A stretch of DNA of 64,000 bases, taken from NCBI GenBank assembly GCA_030041435.1, contig JASHNW010000007.1, positions 1-64,000 on the forward strand, read 5' to 3'. Source of the DNA: Acidobacteriaceae bacterium (GTDB taxonomy: Bacteria; Acidobacteriota; Terriglobia; Terriglobales; Acidobacteriaceae). Positions 26,660 through 37,039 of this stretch are shown here, piece after piece; position 1 is the stretch's first letter; every line of letters begins with the position of its first letter. Below the pieces are notes generated by a model. That model made no database searches. It saw only the letters and a program-made list of their open reading frames with translations, and was not told the origin of the DNA. A program made the position numbers and the translations under genes.

Positions 26660-28534
26660 TCATGGATGCGGTGCTGCCTCCGGAGCAGCATGATGCGCGG
26701 CGGCTGCGTTGCGAGCGGAAGCCGGATGACGCACACGGGGCGGCGGCAGAGCTTTGGGGTAGGCAACGTCTGCCGCGGGCTTGAGCGCCTCGGTAAGGAT
26801 GTGACCGACCGAGGCCGAGGGCTGGTTGATGCCCATGAGGGCGGCGAAGGTTGCGGCGATATCGACGGGCTGAACGCGGTTGAGATAGGTGCCCGGAGCG
26901 AAGGGGGCTCCGTAAAAGCCGAGCGGCACGTGCCGATCGTAGGAGTAAGGCGTGAAGTGCGTGGTGCCGTGACTGACGGCCATTTGGAACGCGGTGGGAA
27001 TCACCATGATGTACCACCCGCCATTGGGCGAGTAACTGTGGGCGAGGAGGGTGCCCCAGGGAGTGGGCGGATACGGCCCGTCGGCAAGCTGCTCGCGGGT
27101 GTAGCTGCGGAAGAGCGCGGGGCGCGGAGGAAGACGCGTCTGCGAGGGAAGGATTTCAGGTTTACCCGTGCCGGCCAGGGACGCGTCGCTGGGCGGGGGC
27201 GTGGGCTGCTGCGGCACGAGCGAATCGAGAGCAGCGGGCAGGGCCTGCTGCACGGCCTGCTCAGCTTCCTGCTCGTTGATGCCCGCTTTCGTGAACTGCG
27301 ATTCGTTGAGAGAAATGTAGGGCAGATCCTCGTGCGGCAGGATGTATTCGACCTTCTCGCCCGGCGAGAATTTCATGTTGATGGCGTAATTCAGGGCGGC
27401 GATCAGCTTGGTGAGATCGATGGTCGCGGCATTCAACCCGTATTGCGCGGCGGTTGCGGGAAGAGGAGCGACGCCGTGGTCGGCGGTGAGGGCGATCCAC
27501 ACGTTGCCGAGACCGCCGGGAATGTTCTTGTCGAGCCAGGTAAAGAAGGTGTCGAGCTGGGTGTCGAGGGCGTCGACCATCTGCTCTTCGTCGGGCGAGT
27601 CGGGCCCGGCGGCGTGGCCGAGGATATCGTTTGCCGAAAGGGAAATGGTCAGCAGATCGGTGACATTGCGCTGGCCGAGCTGCTCGCCCTGAATGAGAGC
27701 TTCGGCGAAGTTGAGCTCATAGGCGTTGGCGGCCGGCGTTTTGCCCACGTCCTCGTAGAAATTCTTTGTGTTCGCCGCGTTCGCGTCCTGTTCGGCCTGG
27801 GCGATGGCGGGGCTGGCGTTGAAGGCCGTGGCCCAGTCGGGAAGCTGCGGCATGTAGAAGGTCGAAGTGACCCAGTCGCCGGAGGCGGGATCGATCCAGA
27901 ATGCGCCGTTGGCGGCTGCGCCGGCGGTCAGGATCGCCGCGCGGTCCTTGAGAGAGATGCCGAAGACCTTCGACTGGCCCTGGGTGGCAAGGCGCAGCTC
28001 ATCGCCGACAGTGGAAGCGAGCAGATTGCGCGGCGAGCTGCCGGTAACGTACTTCGCGCCCGGCGGAATGCTGGAGGCGGGCAGGCCGACGAGCTGATAG
28101 CGCTCGTCTTCGACTGAGGTGACGGGCCGCTGTTGATTGCGGCTCAGGTCCCACCATTCGTTGCTGGCGATGCCGTGGCCATCGGTGTACGCGCCGGTGC
28201 CGATGGTGGCGTGGCCGGGAGCGGTCTTCGTGTTCGCGTAATCGTAGTAGCAGTCGGGGAAGTAAGCGCCGCGATCGAGGAACAGGTCGAATCCATCGCC
28301 TTTGAAGTCGGAGCGCCAGCGGTCGAGATAGTCGCCGCGAAACTGATCGATGACGAGGATGATGGCGAGCTTCGGGTGATCGTTGTAAGCGCTGTAGGGC
28401 ACGGCGGGCTCGTGGGTGCGCGGGGCTTCGCGGTGCGCGTGCGCCGGCTGGGATGGCGCTGTGGTCTGAGCAGAAACGATCGGGGCCACGAGAACCAGAG
28501 CGAAAAGGAGGGAGGGAAGGCGCAGGGGATTCAT
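26660..28534 (-). CDS. Secreted alkaline phosphatase superfamily protein (PafA type)
   Basis: 624 residues from ATG 28534 with a signal peptide (PSLLFALVLVAPIVSAQ). First metal Asp is D63 in LAIILVIDQFRGDYLDRW; the nucleophile Thr lies in ANTKTAPGHATIGTGAYTDGHG (T102 or T104) with N124 in IASNEWWD. Further metal ligands are in SANDILGHAAGPDSPDE and LTADHGVAPLPA. The pattern is that of PafA-like, Ca/Zn-dependent phosphomonoesterases of the phosphodiesterase/NPP branch. Its likely role is extracytoplasmic phosphate release. The C-terminus is Pro/Ala/His-rich. Confidence 0.88.
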   Translation of the reverse strand: MNPLRLPSLLFALVLVAPIVSAQTTAPSQPAHAHREAPRTHEPAVPYSAYNDHPKLAIILVIDQFRGDYLDRWRSDFKGDGFDLFLDRGAYFPDCYYDYANTKTAPGHATIGTGAYTDGHGIASNEWWDLSRNQQRPVTSVEDERYQLVGLPASSIPPGAKYVTGSSPRNLLASTVGDELRLATQGQSKVFGISLKDRAAILTAGAAANGAFWIDPASGDWVTSTFYMPQLPDWATAFNASPAIAQAEQDANAANTKNFYEDVGKTPAANAYELNFAEALIQGEQLGQRNVTDLLTISLSANDILGHAAGPDSPDEEQMVDALDTQLDTFFTWLDKNIPGGLGNVWIALTADHGVAPLPATAAQYGLNAATIDLTKLIAALNYAINMKFSPGEKVEYILPHEDLPYISLNESQFTKAGINEQEAEQAVQQALPAALDSLVPQQPTPPPSDASLAGTGKPEILPSQTRLPPRPALFRSYTREQLADGPYPPTPWGTLLAHSYSPNGGWYIMVIPTAFQMAVSHGTTHFTPYSYDRHVPLGFYGAPFAPGTYLNRVQPVDIAATFAALMGINQPSASVGHILTEALKPAADVAYPKALPPPRVRHPASARNAAAAHHAAPEAAPHP

Positions 28535-28690
28535 GGCAATCACATTCCAAGGTAGCAAAAGGAGGGTCCAGGTTTCAGGGGAGATCCTCGGCGTCTTCGC
28601 TCAGGCAGGAACACAGAGCATCGAGGAGAGCCAGCGGAGAACCGCGCAGCGCCGTTTGCGTATCCTAAACACAACAGCATTCGCTATGCG

Positions 28691-29866
28691 ATGAAAAGGG
28701 ATCTGCCCGGGACCGGCAGCGGAGGGGCGATGGAACGGCCGACGTTCACCGAGCGCGCGAATCGATTCTGGCAGCGCGTGACGGAGGGCATGCAGCTCAA
28801 CGAGATCTGGCGCCAGTTTGAGGCCGACGCGCGGTCCAGCTATCGGCTCTACTCCAAAGAAGTAGACTCGGCGCGGGCGGCGGGGGAATCGAAAATCCGC
28901 CGCGCCTTTCACATTGCGGGCCAGTTTCTGTGGGCGGTTCTGGACAAACTCACTCCGGGACGGCGCATTCTCCTTTTGCTTGCGCTGGCGCTGCTGATCC
29001 TGCCGGTGGGCAGCTGGATTTGGCAGTCAGGATCGTCAGGGGCGTACACGAATGCGCCGGACTTCCATTTCCTGGCGGCGTTGCTGCTGTTTGCGCTGCT
29101 GATTATGGAAGTGGGCGACCGGGTGGTGATGAAGCGCGATCTGCAGATCGCGAAGGAAATTCAGGCCTGGCTGCTGCCGGCGAATCCGCCGCAGGTGCCG
29201 GGGCTGCAGATTGCCTTTGCCACGCGTCCGGCGAACACGGTGGCGGGAGACTATTACGACGTCTTCGCGCGGCCCGGCTCAGGGGACAGCCCGCGATTCC
29301 TGATTGCCATCGCCGACGTCGCGGGCAAGAGCGTCCCGGCCGCCATGCTGATGGCAACGTTTCAGGCGAGCCTGAAGACGCTGAGCGACACGCCGGGGCC
29401 GCTGACAGACCTGGTGGCGAGGATCAATCGTTATGCCTGCAGCAACAGCCAGAATGGACGCCGCTTCACGACCGCGTTCATCGCCGAGTACGACCCGGCG
29501 ACGCGCGGGCTGACCTATGTGAATGCGGGACACAACAGTCCGATCCTGCTGCGGCGGACAGGGGCGATTGAGCGGCTGGATGTGGGAGGCGTGCCGCTGG
29601 GGGTGATGGATGCGGCGCCGTATGTATCGGGCGAAGTGAGGCTGGAAGCCGGAGACTGGCTCGCCGCGTTCACTGACGGAGTGATCGAAGCGGAAAATCC
29701 GCGGCAGATGCAGTACGGGGAGGATCGTCTGGTAACCATGCTGCGCTGGGGCTCGCAACTGGCGCCTGCAACGCTGCTGCAGCAGATCCTGATCGATATC
29801 GACCGCTTCGTGGAGCGAGCACCGCAGCACGACGACATCACCTGCATCCTCATGCGGGCGGTGTGA
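28691..29866 (+). CDS. SpoIIE/RsbU-type PP2C serine phosphatase, membrane protein
   Basis: 391 residues. The N-terminal 90 residues are hydrophilic, two membrane helices follow (about 94-112 and 126-140), then an RsbU-like phosphatase domain: RDLQIAKEIQAWLLPANPP, metal Asp in TVAGDYYDVFAR, FLIAIADVAGKSVPAAMLMA, YVNAGHNSPILL, FTDGVIEAENP, and HDDITCILMR. Such phosphatases dephosphorylate anti-anti-sigma factors; no STAS or anti-sigma gene is nearby, so the target is unknown. ATG 28730 has a closer GGAGGGG and could be the true start. Divergent from the phosphatase gene at 26660-28534. Confidence 0.9.
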   Translation: MKRDLPGTGSGGAMERPTFTERANRFWQRVTEGMQLNEIWRQFEADARSSYRLYSKEVDSARAAGESKIRRAFHIAGQFLWAVLDKLTPGRRILLLLALALLILPVGSWIWQSGSSGAYTNAPDFHFLAALLLFALLIMEVGDRVVMKRDLQIAKEIQAWLLPANPPQVPGLQIAFATRPANTVAGDYYDVFARPGSGDSPRFLIAIADVAGKSVPAAMLMATFQASLKTLSDTPGPLTDLVARINRYACSNSQNGRRFTTAFIAEYDPATRGLTYVNAGHNSPILLRRTGAIERLDVGGVPLGVMDAAPYVSGEVRLEAGDWLAAFTDGVIEAENPRQMQYGEDRLVTMLRWGSQLAPATLLQQILIDIDRFVERAPQHDDITCILMRAV

Positions 29867-29937
29867 GCGAGCGAGGGCGCTAATGTCCTGGCGCTGAAGT
29901 CGTTGAGATTTTGACCGATGGAAGCGCACGAAGAACA

Positions 29938-30010
29938 ACCCTCAGGGGCTGAAGCCCATTTGATTTTGGGCTCGTGCGGCACGACTGAAGTCGTGCCCTG
30001 ATACAAAACC
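29938..30010. repeat. REP-like palindromic repeat, copy 2
   Basis: CCCTCAGGGGCTGAAGCCC, then TTTTGGGCTCGT, then GGCACGACTGAAGTCGTGCC and CTGATACAAAACC. It has the same architecture as the copy at 15347-15418, with a paired base change in the palindrome arms. It lies between the convergent SpoIIE and aldo/keto reductase genes. Confidence 0.85.
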
Positions 30011-30047
30011 AAAGAACAATTCCCGAGGGAACTTCCGGGACGCGAGT

Positions 30048-30929
30048 CTACGCGAGGGCGGCGTTGATGTTCTCGATCGCCTCGTCGATCTCCGCATTGT
30101 TCTTAAAGCCGACGGTCACGCTGTCGACGCCGGCGTTGCGGAAGGCGAAGCGCATGGCCTTCTGACGATCTTCGCGGTTGAAGGTGCCTTCACCCGTCAG
30201 CTTCATGCTGATGACGCCCATGCCCGCGGCGCGCGCCTGATGGATGTGCTCGACCACTTCGGTCACGTTGCCGAGGCCGGGTCCGTCGGCGATCTCGGTG
30301 TCCATACGCGTGCCTTTGTGGTTGACGCGAATCATAGCCACCTGCAGCCACTCGAAACTCGGAACCTGACGCAGCGCCGGGAGCCCGTGTACGGAGGCGC
30401 CGCGAATGCGAACGGCGTGGCGCTGCTGGGCCACGACGACGGCGTCCTGCCAGCGGCGGGTATCTTCGGTCCAGGTTGCGGTGTGCTGCCAGTGCAGGAG
30501 CAGGATGTCGAAATAATCGCTCCTGATCTGTTTGCGCAGCTCGTCGATTTTCTGCTGCGGGTCCATCGGATCTTCGGTGGTCACCTTGGTCATGATCCGG
30601 TAGCTGTCGCGGGGGATTCCCGCCAGCGCGATGCCGAGCATGCGGTGCATGCCGCCGTAGCTGTCCGATGTCTCGAAAAAGCGTATGCCGGAATCGTATG
30701 CATGGCGGACGAGGCGGTTGAATCCATCCTGTCCCAGATTGCGCTGCACCGCGCCGCTGTAAGTGCCGGTGCCGAAGGCGAGCCGAGTGACCTTCACGTC
30801 GCTTTTGCCGAGGGGGACCCAGTCGGTTGCGGATGCGGATTCGGCAGGCAGCGGGAGAGAGCCGAGGCTGGCCAGGGCGCCCGCAGCAGCGCTGGTTCTG
30901 AGGAATTCGCGCCTGGAAAAATAGGTCAT
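30048..30929 (-). CDS. Exported (Tat) aldo/keto reductase family protein
   Basis: 293 residues from ATG 30929. The N-terminus is a twin-arginine signal (SRREFLRTSAAAGALASLGSL). The AKR barrel keeps the catalytic set: Asp/Tyr in FFETSDSYGGMHRML, Lys in RIMTKVTTED, His in FDILLLHWQHT. The C-terminal NADPH-binding end is short (GVDSVTVGFKNNAEIDEA). Tat-exported AKR-like oxidoreductases are known from environmental bacteria but substrates are rarely known. The divergent receiver gene starts about 160 bases away. A long in-frame extension upstream is not coding, since it runs antisense to that receiver gene. Confidence 0.87.
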   Translation of the reverse strand: MTYFSRREFLRTSAAAGALASLGSLPLPAESASATDWVPLGKSDVKVTRLAFGTGTYSGAVQRNLGQDGFNRLVRHAYDSGIRFFETSDSYGGMHRMLGIALAGIPRDSYRIMTKVTTEDPMDPQQKIDELRKQIRSDYFDILLLHWQHTATWTEDTRRWQDAVVVAQQRHAVRIRGASVHGLPALRQVPSFEWLQVAMIRVNHKGTRMDTEIADGPGLGNVTEVVEHIHQARAAGMGVISMKLTGEGTFNREDRQKAMRFAFRNAGVDSVTVGFKNNAEIDEAIENINAALA

Positions 30930-31091
30930 GGATTTCCCCTCCCGTTGGCGGAATCGTAGCACAGGTCCGGGGGCGCCAGAAACCGGCAGGCTGGGATCGC
31001 AAATCGGCAAGCGGGGCGCGGGTTGACGCGATTTATTGAGCGAGGGCAGCGCGCATGGCACCAAATTTGCATCTACCTGCATGAGGCCGAT

Positions 31092-31505
31092 ATGACCGGC
31101 GCCGTACCAGCAACTACCGTTCTGATTGTCGACGACGACCAGGCCATAGCAGACACACTTGCGGCCATCTTTCGCATGCACGGCTACACCGCGCGCGTGG
31201 CCTATTCGGCCGAGGAGGCGATCGAGTCCATTGCTTCCTGCGTGCCGGACCTGGCACTGCTGGACGTGAATCTGCCGGGTATGAACGGGATCGACCTGGC
31301 GATTGTGCTCAAGGCCAATCATCCGGAATGTCATCTGCTGCTGGTTTCGGGCCACGAGCGGACGGGCAGCCTGCTGGAGGAGGCGGCCAAGAAGGGTCAC
31401 ATGTTCGACATTTTGGCCAAACCGGTGCACCCAACCTTCATTTTGGAGCGCGTGAAGGGGCTAATGGCTTCGGGCGCGAAAGGCCCCCGGGGACGGTTCG
31501 ACTAA
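31092..31505 (+). CDS. Single-domain response regulator (CheY-like receiver)
   Basis: 137 residues from ATG 31092. The receiver domain shows VLIVDDDQAIADTLAAIF, phospho-acceptor Asp in DLALLDVNLPGMNGIDLA (about D56), Ser of the switch in LLLVSGHERTG and the conserved Lys in DILAKPVHPTF. There is no output domain. No kinase is adjacent; the nearest are the LytS-type kinase at 16-17.6 kb and CheA at 44.6-46.9 kb, so the partner is unknown. It converges on the Mrp gene with a 15-base gap. Confidence 0.9.
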   Translation: MTGAVPATTVLIVDDDQAIADTLAAIFRMHGYTARVAYSAEEAIESIASCVPDLALLDVNLPGMNGIDLAIVLKANHPECHLLLVSGHERTGSLLEEAAKKGHMFDILAKPVHPTFILERVKGLMASGAKGPRGRFD

Positions 31506-31520
31506 AGTCGCCGCGACTCG

Positions 31521-32351
31521 TTAAGTGATCTCAAAGATGTTCTCGGTCTTTTCCGCCTGCGCCTGCGCCCGGTGGGCCAACTGGCGGGCAATGGAGTAGA
31601 ACTCCGCAGCATGAGGCGAAGCGGGTCCGGCCAATGCGACCGGCAGTCCGGTGTCGCCGCCCTGACGAATCTCGGGACTGAGTTCGACAGATCCGAGAAA
31701 CGGGATGTTGAACTGCTTTGCGGTCCGCTCCGCTCCGCCTTTGGAGAAGATGTCAATCTCCTGGTGGCAGTGCGGGCAGGTGAAGTGGCTCATGTTCTCG
31801 ACGATGCCGAGAACCTCGACGTTCACCTGATGAAACATCTCGAGCGCTTTGCGGGCATCCTGCAGCGAGACGTCCGACGGAGTGGAGACGACGATGGCGC
31901 CGGTGAGCGGAACGGTCTGCACCAGGGAGATGACGACATCGCCGGTGCCGGGGGGAAGATCGATCAGCAGGATATCCAGCTCGCCCCACTCCACCTGCTG
32001 CAAAAACTGGCGGATGATCTGGTGCAGCATGGGGCCGCGCATTACCAGCGGCTTATCGCCGGGAGAAATGAATCCGACGGAGATGACTTTCACGCCATGG
32101 GCGACGTTGGGCTCGATCTGATTGTTGGGCCGAATCGTCGGCTGGCGCGTGGTGCCCAGCATCAGGGGCACGTTGGGCCCGTAAATGTCCGCGTCGATGA
32201 GGCCGACGCGATAGCCGAGCCTGGCGAGGGCGATAGCCAGGTTGACGGCGAGCGTGGTTTTGCCCACGCCACCTTTGCCGGAACCGATAGCGACGATGGA
32301 TTTGACGCCGGGCAGTGCCGCGGGGGGCTGGGGAGCTTGTGCATGAGCCAT
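31521..32351 (-). CDS. Mrp/NBP35-type P-loop ATPase, Fe-S carrier
   Basis: 276 residues from ATG 32351, chosen for AGGAG 10 bases upstream. The deviant Walker A is AIGSGKGGVGKTTLAVNLA, followed by LIDADIYGPNVPLMLG, LLIDLPPGTGDVVISL and the cluster-binding CxxC in HFTCPHCHQEIDIFSKGG. Mrp/ApbC proteins carry and deliver [4Fe-4S] clusters. The usual N-terminal MIP18/DUF59 domain is absent; instead there is a short Ala/Pro-rich leader. The thioesterase gene lies 31 bases upstream on the same strand, so the two may share a transcript. Confidence 0.93.
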   Translation of the reverse strand: MAHAQAPQPPAALPGVKSIVAIGSGKGGVGKTTLAVNLAIALARLGYRVGLIDADIYGPNVPLMLGTTRQPTIRPNNQIEPNVAHGVKVISVGFISPGDKPLVMRGPMLHQIIRQFLQQVEWGELDILLIDLPPGTGDVVISLVQTVPLTGAIVVSTPSDVSLQDARKALEMFHQVNVEVLGIVENMSHFTCPHCHQEIDIFSKGGAERTAKQFNIPFLGSVELSPEIRQGGDTGLPVALAGPASPHAAEFYSIARQLAHRAQAQAEKTENIFEIT

Positions 32352-32382
32352 GGTTGGGGGTCTCCTGTGTGCGGCCAGATTT

Positions 32383-32904
32383 TCACCGGGTGGCGGGTTC
32401 GAATTTGGGGATGCGGCGGCGGCGGGCTTCGGCTTCGCGGACATCGCGGCGGCGGCCGGCGTCGTCGAAGCGGCGCTTTTCATCTTCGGTTTGTGGGTCG
32501 AGCGGTGGAACGGGAACGCGCCGGCCCTGCGAATCGATGGCGACGAACGTGAGGTAAGCCGAGGCGACGTGGTGATGCACGCCGGCGAGGGTGTTCTCCA
32601 CCCAGACCTTCACGCCCACTTCCATCGAGGTCTTGAAGGCGCGGTTCAGAGACGACTTGAGAATGACGAGATCGCCGACATGGACGGGCGCGATGAAGTC
32701 GATGTGCTCCATGGATGCGGTGACCACGTGGCTGCGCGCGTGGCGATAGGCGGCCATGGCGCCGACGAGGTCGATGAAATTCATGAGGCGGCCGCCGAGC
32801 AGATTGCCCAGGGTGTTGGTGTCGTTGGGCAAAATCAGCTCGGTCATCTCCGACTGGGATTGCGCTACGGTGCGTGCGGGCAGCGCGGGGCCGTTCAACT
32901 CCAT
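32383..32904 (-). CDS. Acyl-CoA thioesterase, hotdog fold (YciA/BACH type)
   Basis: 173 residues from ATG 32904 with GAGGAAA upstream. The hotdog motifs are ELILPNDTNTLGNLLGGRLM and FIDLVGAMAAYRHARSHVVT (the active-site Asp region), then IDFIAPVHVGDLVILKSSL and HHVASAYLTFVAID. It hydrolyses acyl-CoA to free acid and CoA; chain-length preference is unknown. The C-terminal 40 residues are highly charged (DEKRRFDDAGRRRDVREAEA). Divergent from the small TPR protein. Confidence 0.9.
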   Translation of the reverse strand: MELNGPALPARTVAQSQSEMTELILPNDTNTLGNLLGGRLMNFIDLVGAMAAYRHARSHVVTASMEHIDFIAPVHVGDLVILKSSLNRAFKTSMEVGVKVWVENTLAGVHHHVASAYLTFVAIDSQGRRVPVPPLDPQTEDEKRRFDDAGRRRDVREAEARRRRIPKFEPATR

Positions 32905-33023
32905 GCAGGTTTCCTCTTCTTCCAGCTTACGGGCTGAAGAGCCTGCTGCGCAAAGGGCGCGTCCGCTTTGCGTCGCAGCCCCTCGCCAGGGAATCATAAG
33001 AAGGTATAACGGTTGCAGGACGC

Positions 33024-33341
33024 ATGGATAAGATTGCACAGCTGAAAGAGATCCTTGAGCAGGACCCGCAGAATGCATTTGCACGCTATGGTCTTGCTAT
33101 GGAGTTTGCCGGCGGCGGAGAAACCGAGAGCGCGCTCTCTGAGTTCGACCGCCTGCTGACAGACCATCCGGATTACACGGCCGGATACTTTATGGCGGCG
33201 CAGACGCTGGCGAAGGCCCGGCGCCAGGGGGAAGCGAAACAGCGCCTGGCCGACGGCATCGCCTCAGCCAAGCGCACCGGCAACCAGCACGCACAGAGAG
33301 AGATGCAGGCGATGCTCGACGAACTGGAGCTTCTGGAATAG
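33024..33341 (+). CDS. Small tetratricopeptide repeat protein
   Basis: 105 residues made of about two and a half TPR units: IAQLKEILEQDPQNAFARYGLA, GETESALSEFDRLLTDHPDY, TAGYFMAAQTLAKARRQGEA. There is no signal peptide or membrane segment. It is a probable soluble protein-interaction module. It is followed after 100 bases by the Lon-N-domain gene on the same strand, so co-transcription is possible. Confidence 0.78.
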   Translation: MDKIAQLKEILEQDPQNAFARYGLAMEFAGGGETESALSEFDRLLTDHPDYTAGYFMAAQTLAKARRQGEAKQRLADGIASAKRTGNQHAQREMQAMLDELELLE

Positions 33342-33441
33342 GGGGGAGCCGACCTGGGGCGGGGCGCGTCTGTAGGCCAGCGAAAAATAAGTGTGCCTGC
33401 CTCTGTCACGTGCGACCCGGCACGAGCATAATGTCACCATC

Positions 33442-34035
33442 ATGCGAATTCCCCTGTTTCCGCTGGATACGGTGCTTTTTCCGGGAACGGCGCTGCCGCT
33501 GCACATTTTCGAGGAACGATACCGCGAAATGATCGGCGAATGCCTGACCCAGGACAAGGAGTTCGGCGTGGTGCGCGCGGAAGGGGACAAGCTGGCGATC
33601 ATCGGCTGCACGGCAAAGGTGGTGCGCGTGCTGGAGCACTATCCGGACGGACGCATGGACATTCTGTGCGAAGGCGAGCGGAGATTCGAGATCGAGGGTC
33701 TCGATGAGTCGCGGACCTTTCTGCAGGCCGACGTCGATTTCTTCGAGGATGAAGGCGCCGGCTCCACGCGCATGGAGCGCGAGGAATGCGCCGCGCTGCA
33801 TTTTGCCACGCTGCATCTGGCAGGCATCGACTCGCCGGCCATGCACCTGGACCTGAACGCGCCTGTGGCCTTCCAGCTGGCTGACGCGCTGCCGTCGGAT
33901 CTGGGATTCAAACAGCAGTTGCTGGGCAGCCGTTCGGACGCGGACCGCACGACGCGGCTCCGCGATTTCTACAATGAAATGCTGCCGAAGCTGCAGAGCG
34001 TGGCTGGCGACGCACCCTCCGGCCGGGTGATGTAA
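33442..34035 (+). CDS. Lon N-terminal (LAN/PUA-like) domain protein
   Basis: 197 residues from ATG 33442; an in-frame upstream start at 33391 is less likely. The Lon substrate-binding domain is clear: MRIPLFPLDTVLFPGTALPLHIFEERYREM, GVVRAEGDKLAIIGCTAKV, DILCEGERRFEIEG and a helical C-terminus. There is no AAA+ or protease domain, so it is a stand-alone adaptor-like protein of unknown role. It precedes the MoxR-type gene by 70 bases on the same strand. Confidence 0.88.
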   Translation: MRIPLFPLDTVLFPGTALPLHIFEERYREMIGECLTQDKEFGVVRAEGDKLAIIGCTAKVVRVLEHYPDGRMDILCEGERRFEIEGLDESRTFLQADVDFFEDEGAGSTRMEREECAALHFATLHLAGIDSPAMHLDLNAPVAFQLADALPSDLGFKQQLLGSRSDADRTTRLRDFYNEMLPKLQSVAGDAPSGRVM

Positions 34036-34106
34036 TCAAAAGTGAGACGGCCGGGGGATCCGGGCGTCAAAAAAAGAAGAACAACTGCGCGCGAGAGACA
34101 GGAGCG

Positions 34107-35691
<1,585 letters not shown>

Positions 35692-35693
<2 letters not shown>

Positions 35694-35776
35694 CGTTCGG
35701 CGGTTAGCAGTCAGCAGACAGCGAGTCAGCGCCTGCGGAGCAGTAGGTCAGCAAGGCAGGAAGTCAGTGAGTCAGG
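35692..35776 (+). repeat. Heptanucleotide array, locus H (7-bp then 8-bp period)
   Basis: Units AGCGTTC, GGCGGTT, AGCAGTC, AGCAGAC (7 bp) are followed by AGCGAGTC, AGCGCCTG and, nearer the next gene, AGCAAGGC, AGGAAGTC, AGTGAGTC, AGGA (8 bp). The array begins at the MoxR stop codon and ends directly at the VWA start ATG 35778, so the only AGGA-type ribosome binding sequences of the VWA gene (35758-35763, 35774-35777) are array units. Confidence 0.8.
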
Positions 35777-35777
35777 A

Positions 35778-37013
35778 ATGAAGAGCGTTCGCTACACCAA
35801 GTTCACCGGCGATTTGGCCAGCGAAATGAGCATGGAGGACCTGCTCAAGGCGTTGTCCGATTATCTGCTCGACTCGGGCTTCCAGAATCCCTGGGCGGAA
35901 TTTCAGGATCTCGATCAGACGATGGAGAATCTGCGCGAAGCGCTGCGACGCGCGCTCGAGCAGGGCGATGCGTTCGACGAGAGCATCCAGCAGAAGATCG
36001 ATCAGATGGCTGCCGAGGGGCGGCTCGACGAACTGATCGACAAGCTCATCGACCGCATGGAGCGCGAGAACTATATCTCCACCGAGCGATCGCAGGATCC
36101 AGGGGAGATCTCGCAATCGGCAGGTCAGCTGGGCGGACCGCAGACGGAGGCTCGGTTCGAGGTAACCGATAAGAGCCTCGACTTCCTTGGCTACAAGACG
36201 CTGCGCGACCTGCTGGGATCATTGGGCAAAGCGAACTTTGGCCGGCACGACACGCGCTACTTCGCCACGGGCGTGGAGACCAGCGGCGGCTCGCAGCCGT
36301 ATGAGTTTGGCGACACGCTGAATCTGGACGCGCCGGCGACGCTGAAGTCGGCGATTGCGCGCGAGGGTCTGACGCTGCCGCTCAATCTCGAGTACAGCGA
36401 TCTGCAGGTCCACCAGTCGGAATACCAGAGCTCGTGCGCGACGGTTGTGATGCTGGACTGCTCGCACTCGATGATCCTCTACGGCGAAGATCGCTTTACG
36501 CCGGCGAAGAAAGTCGCGATGGCGATGGCGCATCTCATCCGCACGCAGTATCCGGGCGATACGCTTTCTCTGGTGCTGTTTCACGACTCTGCGGAAGAGA
36601 TGCCGGTGTCGCAGCTGGCGCGCGTGAAGGTCGGTCCGTACTACACGAATACGCGCGAAGGTCTGCGGCTGTCGCAGCGCATTCTGCAGCGCCAGCGCAA
36701 AGACATGAAGCAGATTGTGATGATCACCGACGGCAAGCCATCGGCGCTGACTCTGCCGGACGGACGGATTTACAAAAATGCCTTCGGCCTCGATCCGCTG
36801 GTGGTGAGCGAGACGCTGGAAGAGGTTTCGCGCTGCAAGCGGCAGAACATCCTCATCAATACGTTTATGCTGGCGTCGGACTTCGGGCTGGTGCAGTTCG
36901 TGCAGAAAGTGACGCAGATGTGCAAGGGCAAAGCGTACTTCACCACGCCTGAGACGCTGGGCGAATACCTGCTGATGGACTACATGCAGCGGCGGATGAA
37001 GACCATCCACTAA
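35778..37013 (+). CDS. VWA domain protein, partner of the MoxR-like ATPase
   Basis: 411 residues. The N-terminal 200 residues are helical and acidic ([39 protein letters not shown]). A von Willebrand A domain starts at about 220, with the MIDAS motif D227-C-S229-H-S231 in [14 protein letters not shown], further MIDAS residues near [12 protein letters not shown] and a [17 protein letters not shown] strand. The domain should bind Mg2+ and a client Asp/Glu. The ChlI-ChlD-like pairing with the upstream gene is typical. There is no signal peptide, so it is cytoplasmic. Confidence 0.88.
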   Translation: MKSVRYTKFTGDLASEMSMEDLLKALSDYLLDSGFQNPWAEFQDLDQTMENLREALRRALEQGDAFDESIQQKIDQMAAEGRLDELIDKLIDRMERENYISTERSQDPGEISQSAGQLGGPQTEARFEVTDKSLDFLGYKTLRDLLGSLGKANFGRHDTRYFATGVETSGGSQPYEFGDTLNLDAPATLKSAIAREGLTLPLNLEYSDLQVHQSEYQSSCATVVMLDCSHSMILYGEDRFTPAKKVAMAMAHLIRTQYPGDTLSLVLFHDSAEEMPVSQLARVKVGPYYTNTREGLRLSQRILQRQRKDMKQIVMITDGKPSALTLPDGRIYKNAFGLDPLVVSETLEEVSRCKRQNILINTFMLASDFGLVQFVQKVTQMCKGKAYFTTPETLGEYLLMDYMQRRMKTIH

Positions 37014-37015
37014 AA

Positions 37016-37039
37016 GACAGCGGATAGCGGATAGCGATT
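37016..37039 (+). repeat. Heptanucleotide array, locus I
   Basis: AGAC then AGCGGAT, AGCGGAT, AGCGATT in register. It fills the gap between the VWA stop and the convergent lhr stop. The last unit includes two bases of the lhr stop codon (TTA on the plus strand, 37038-37040). Confidence 0.8.

Noticed and set aside
30930-31430. N-terminal extension of the aldo/keto reductase frame by 167 codons
   Set aside because: The extension is antisense to the receiver gene and lies before a clear twin-arginine signal peptide that must be N-terminal.
28691-31505. SpoIIE phosphatase and nearby receiver protein as a partner-switching module
   Set aside because: No STAS anti-anti-sigma or anti-sigma kinase gene is present and the two genes are separated by a convergent gene.
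33424-33455. GAGCATAATGTCACCATCATGCG considered as a dif-like recombination site
   Set aside because: Only the GCATAATGT half matches XerC-arm consensus; the XerD arm does not, and it is about 10 kb from the apparent skew change and overlaps the start of the Lon-N-domain gene.
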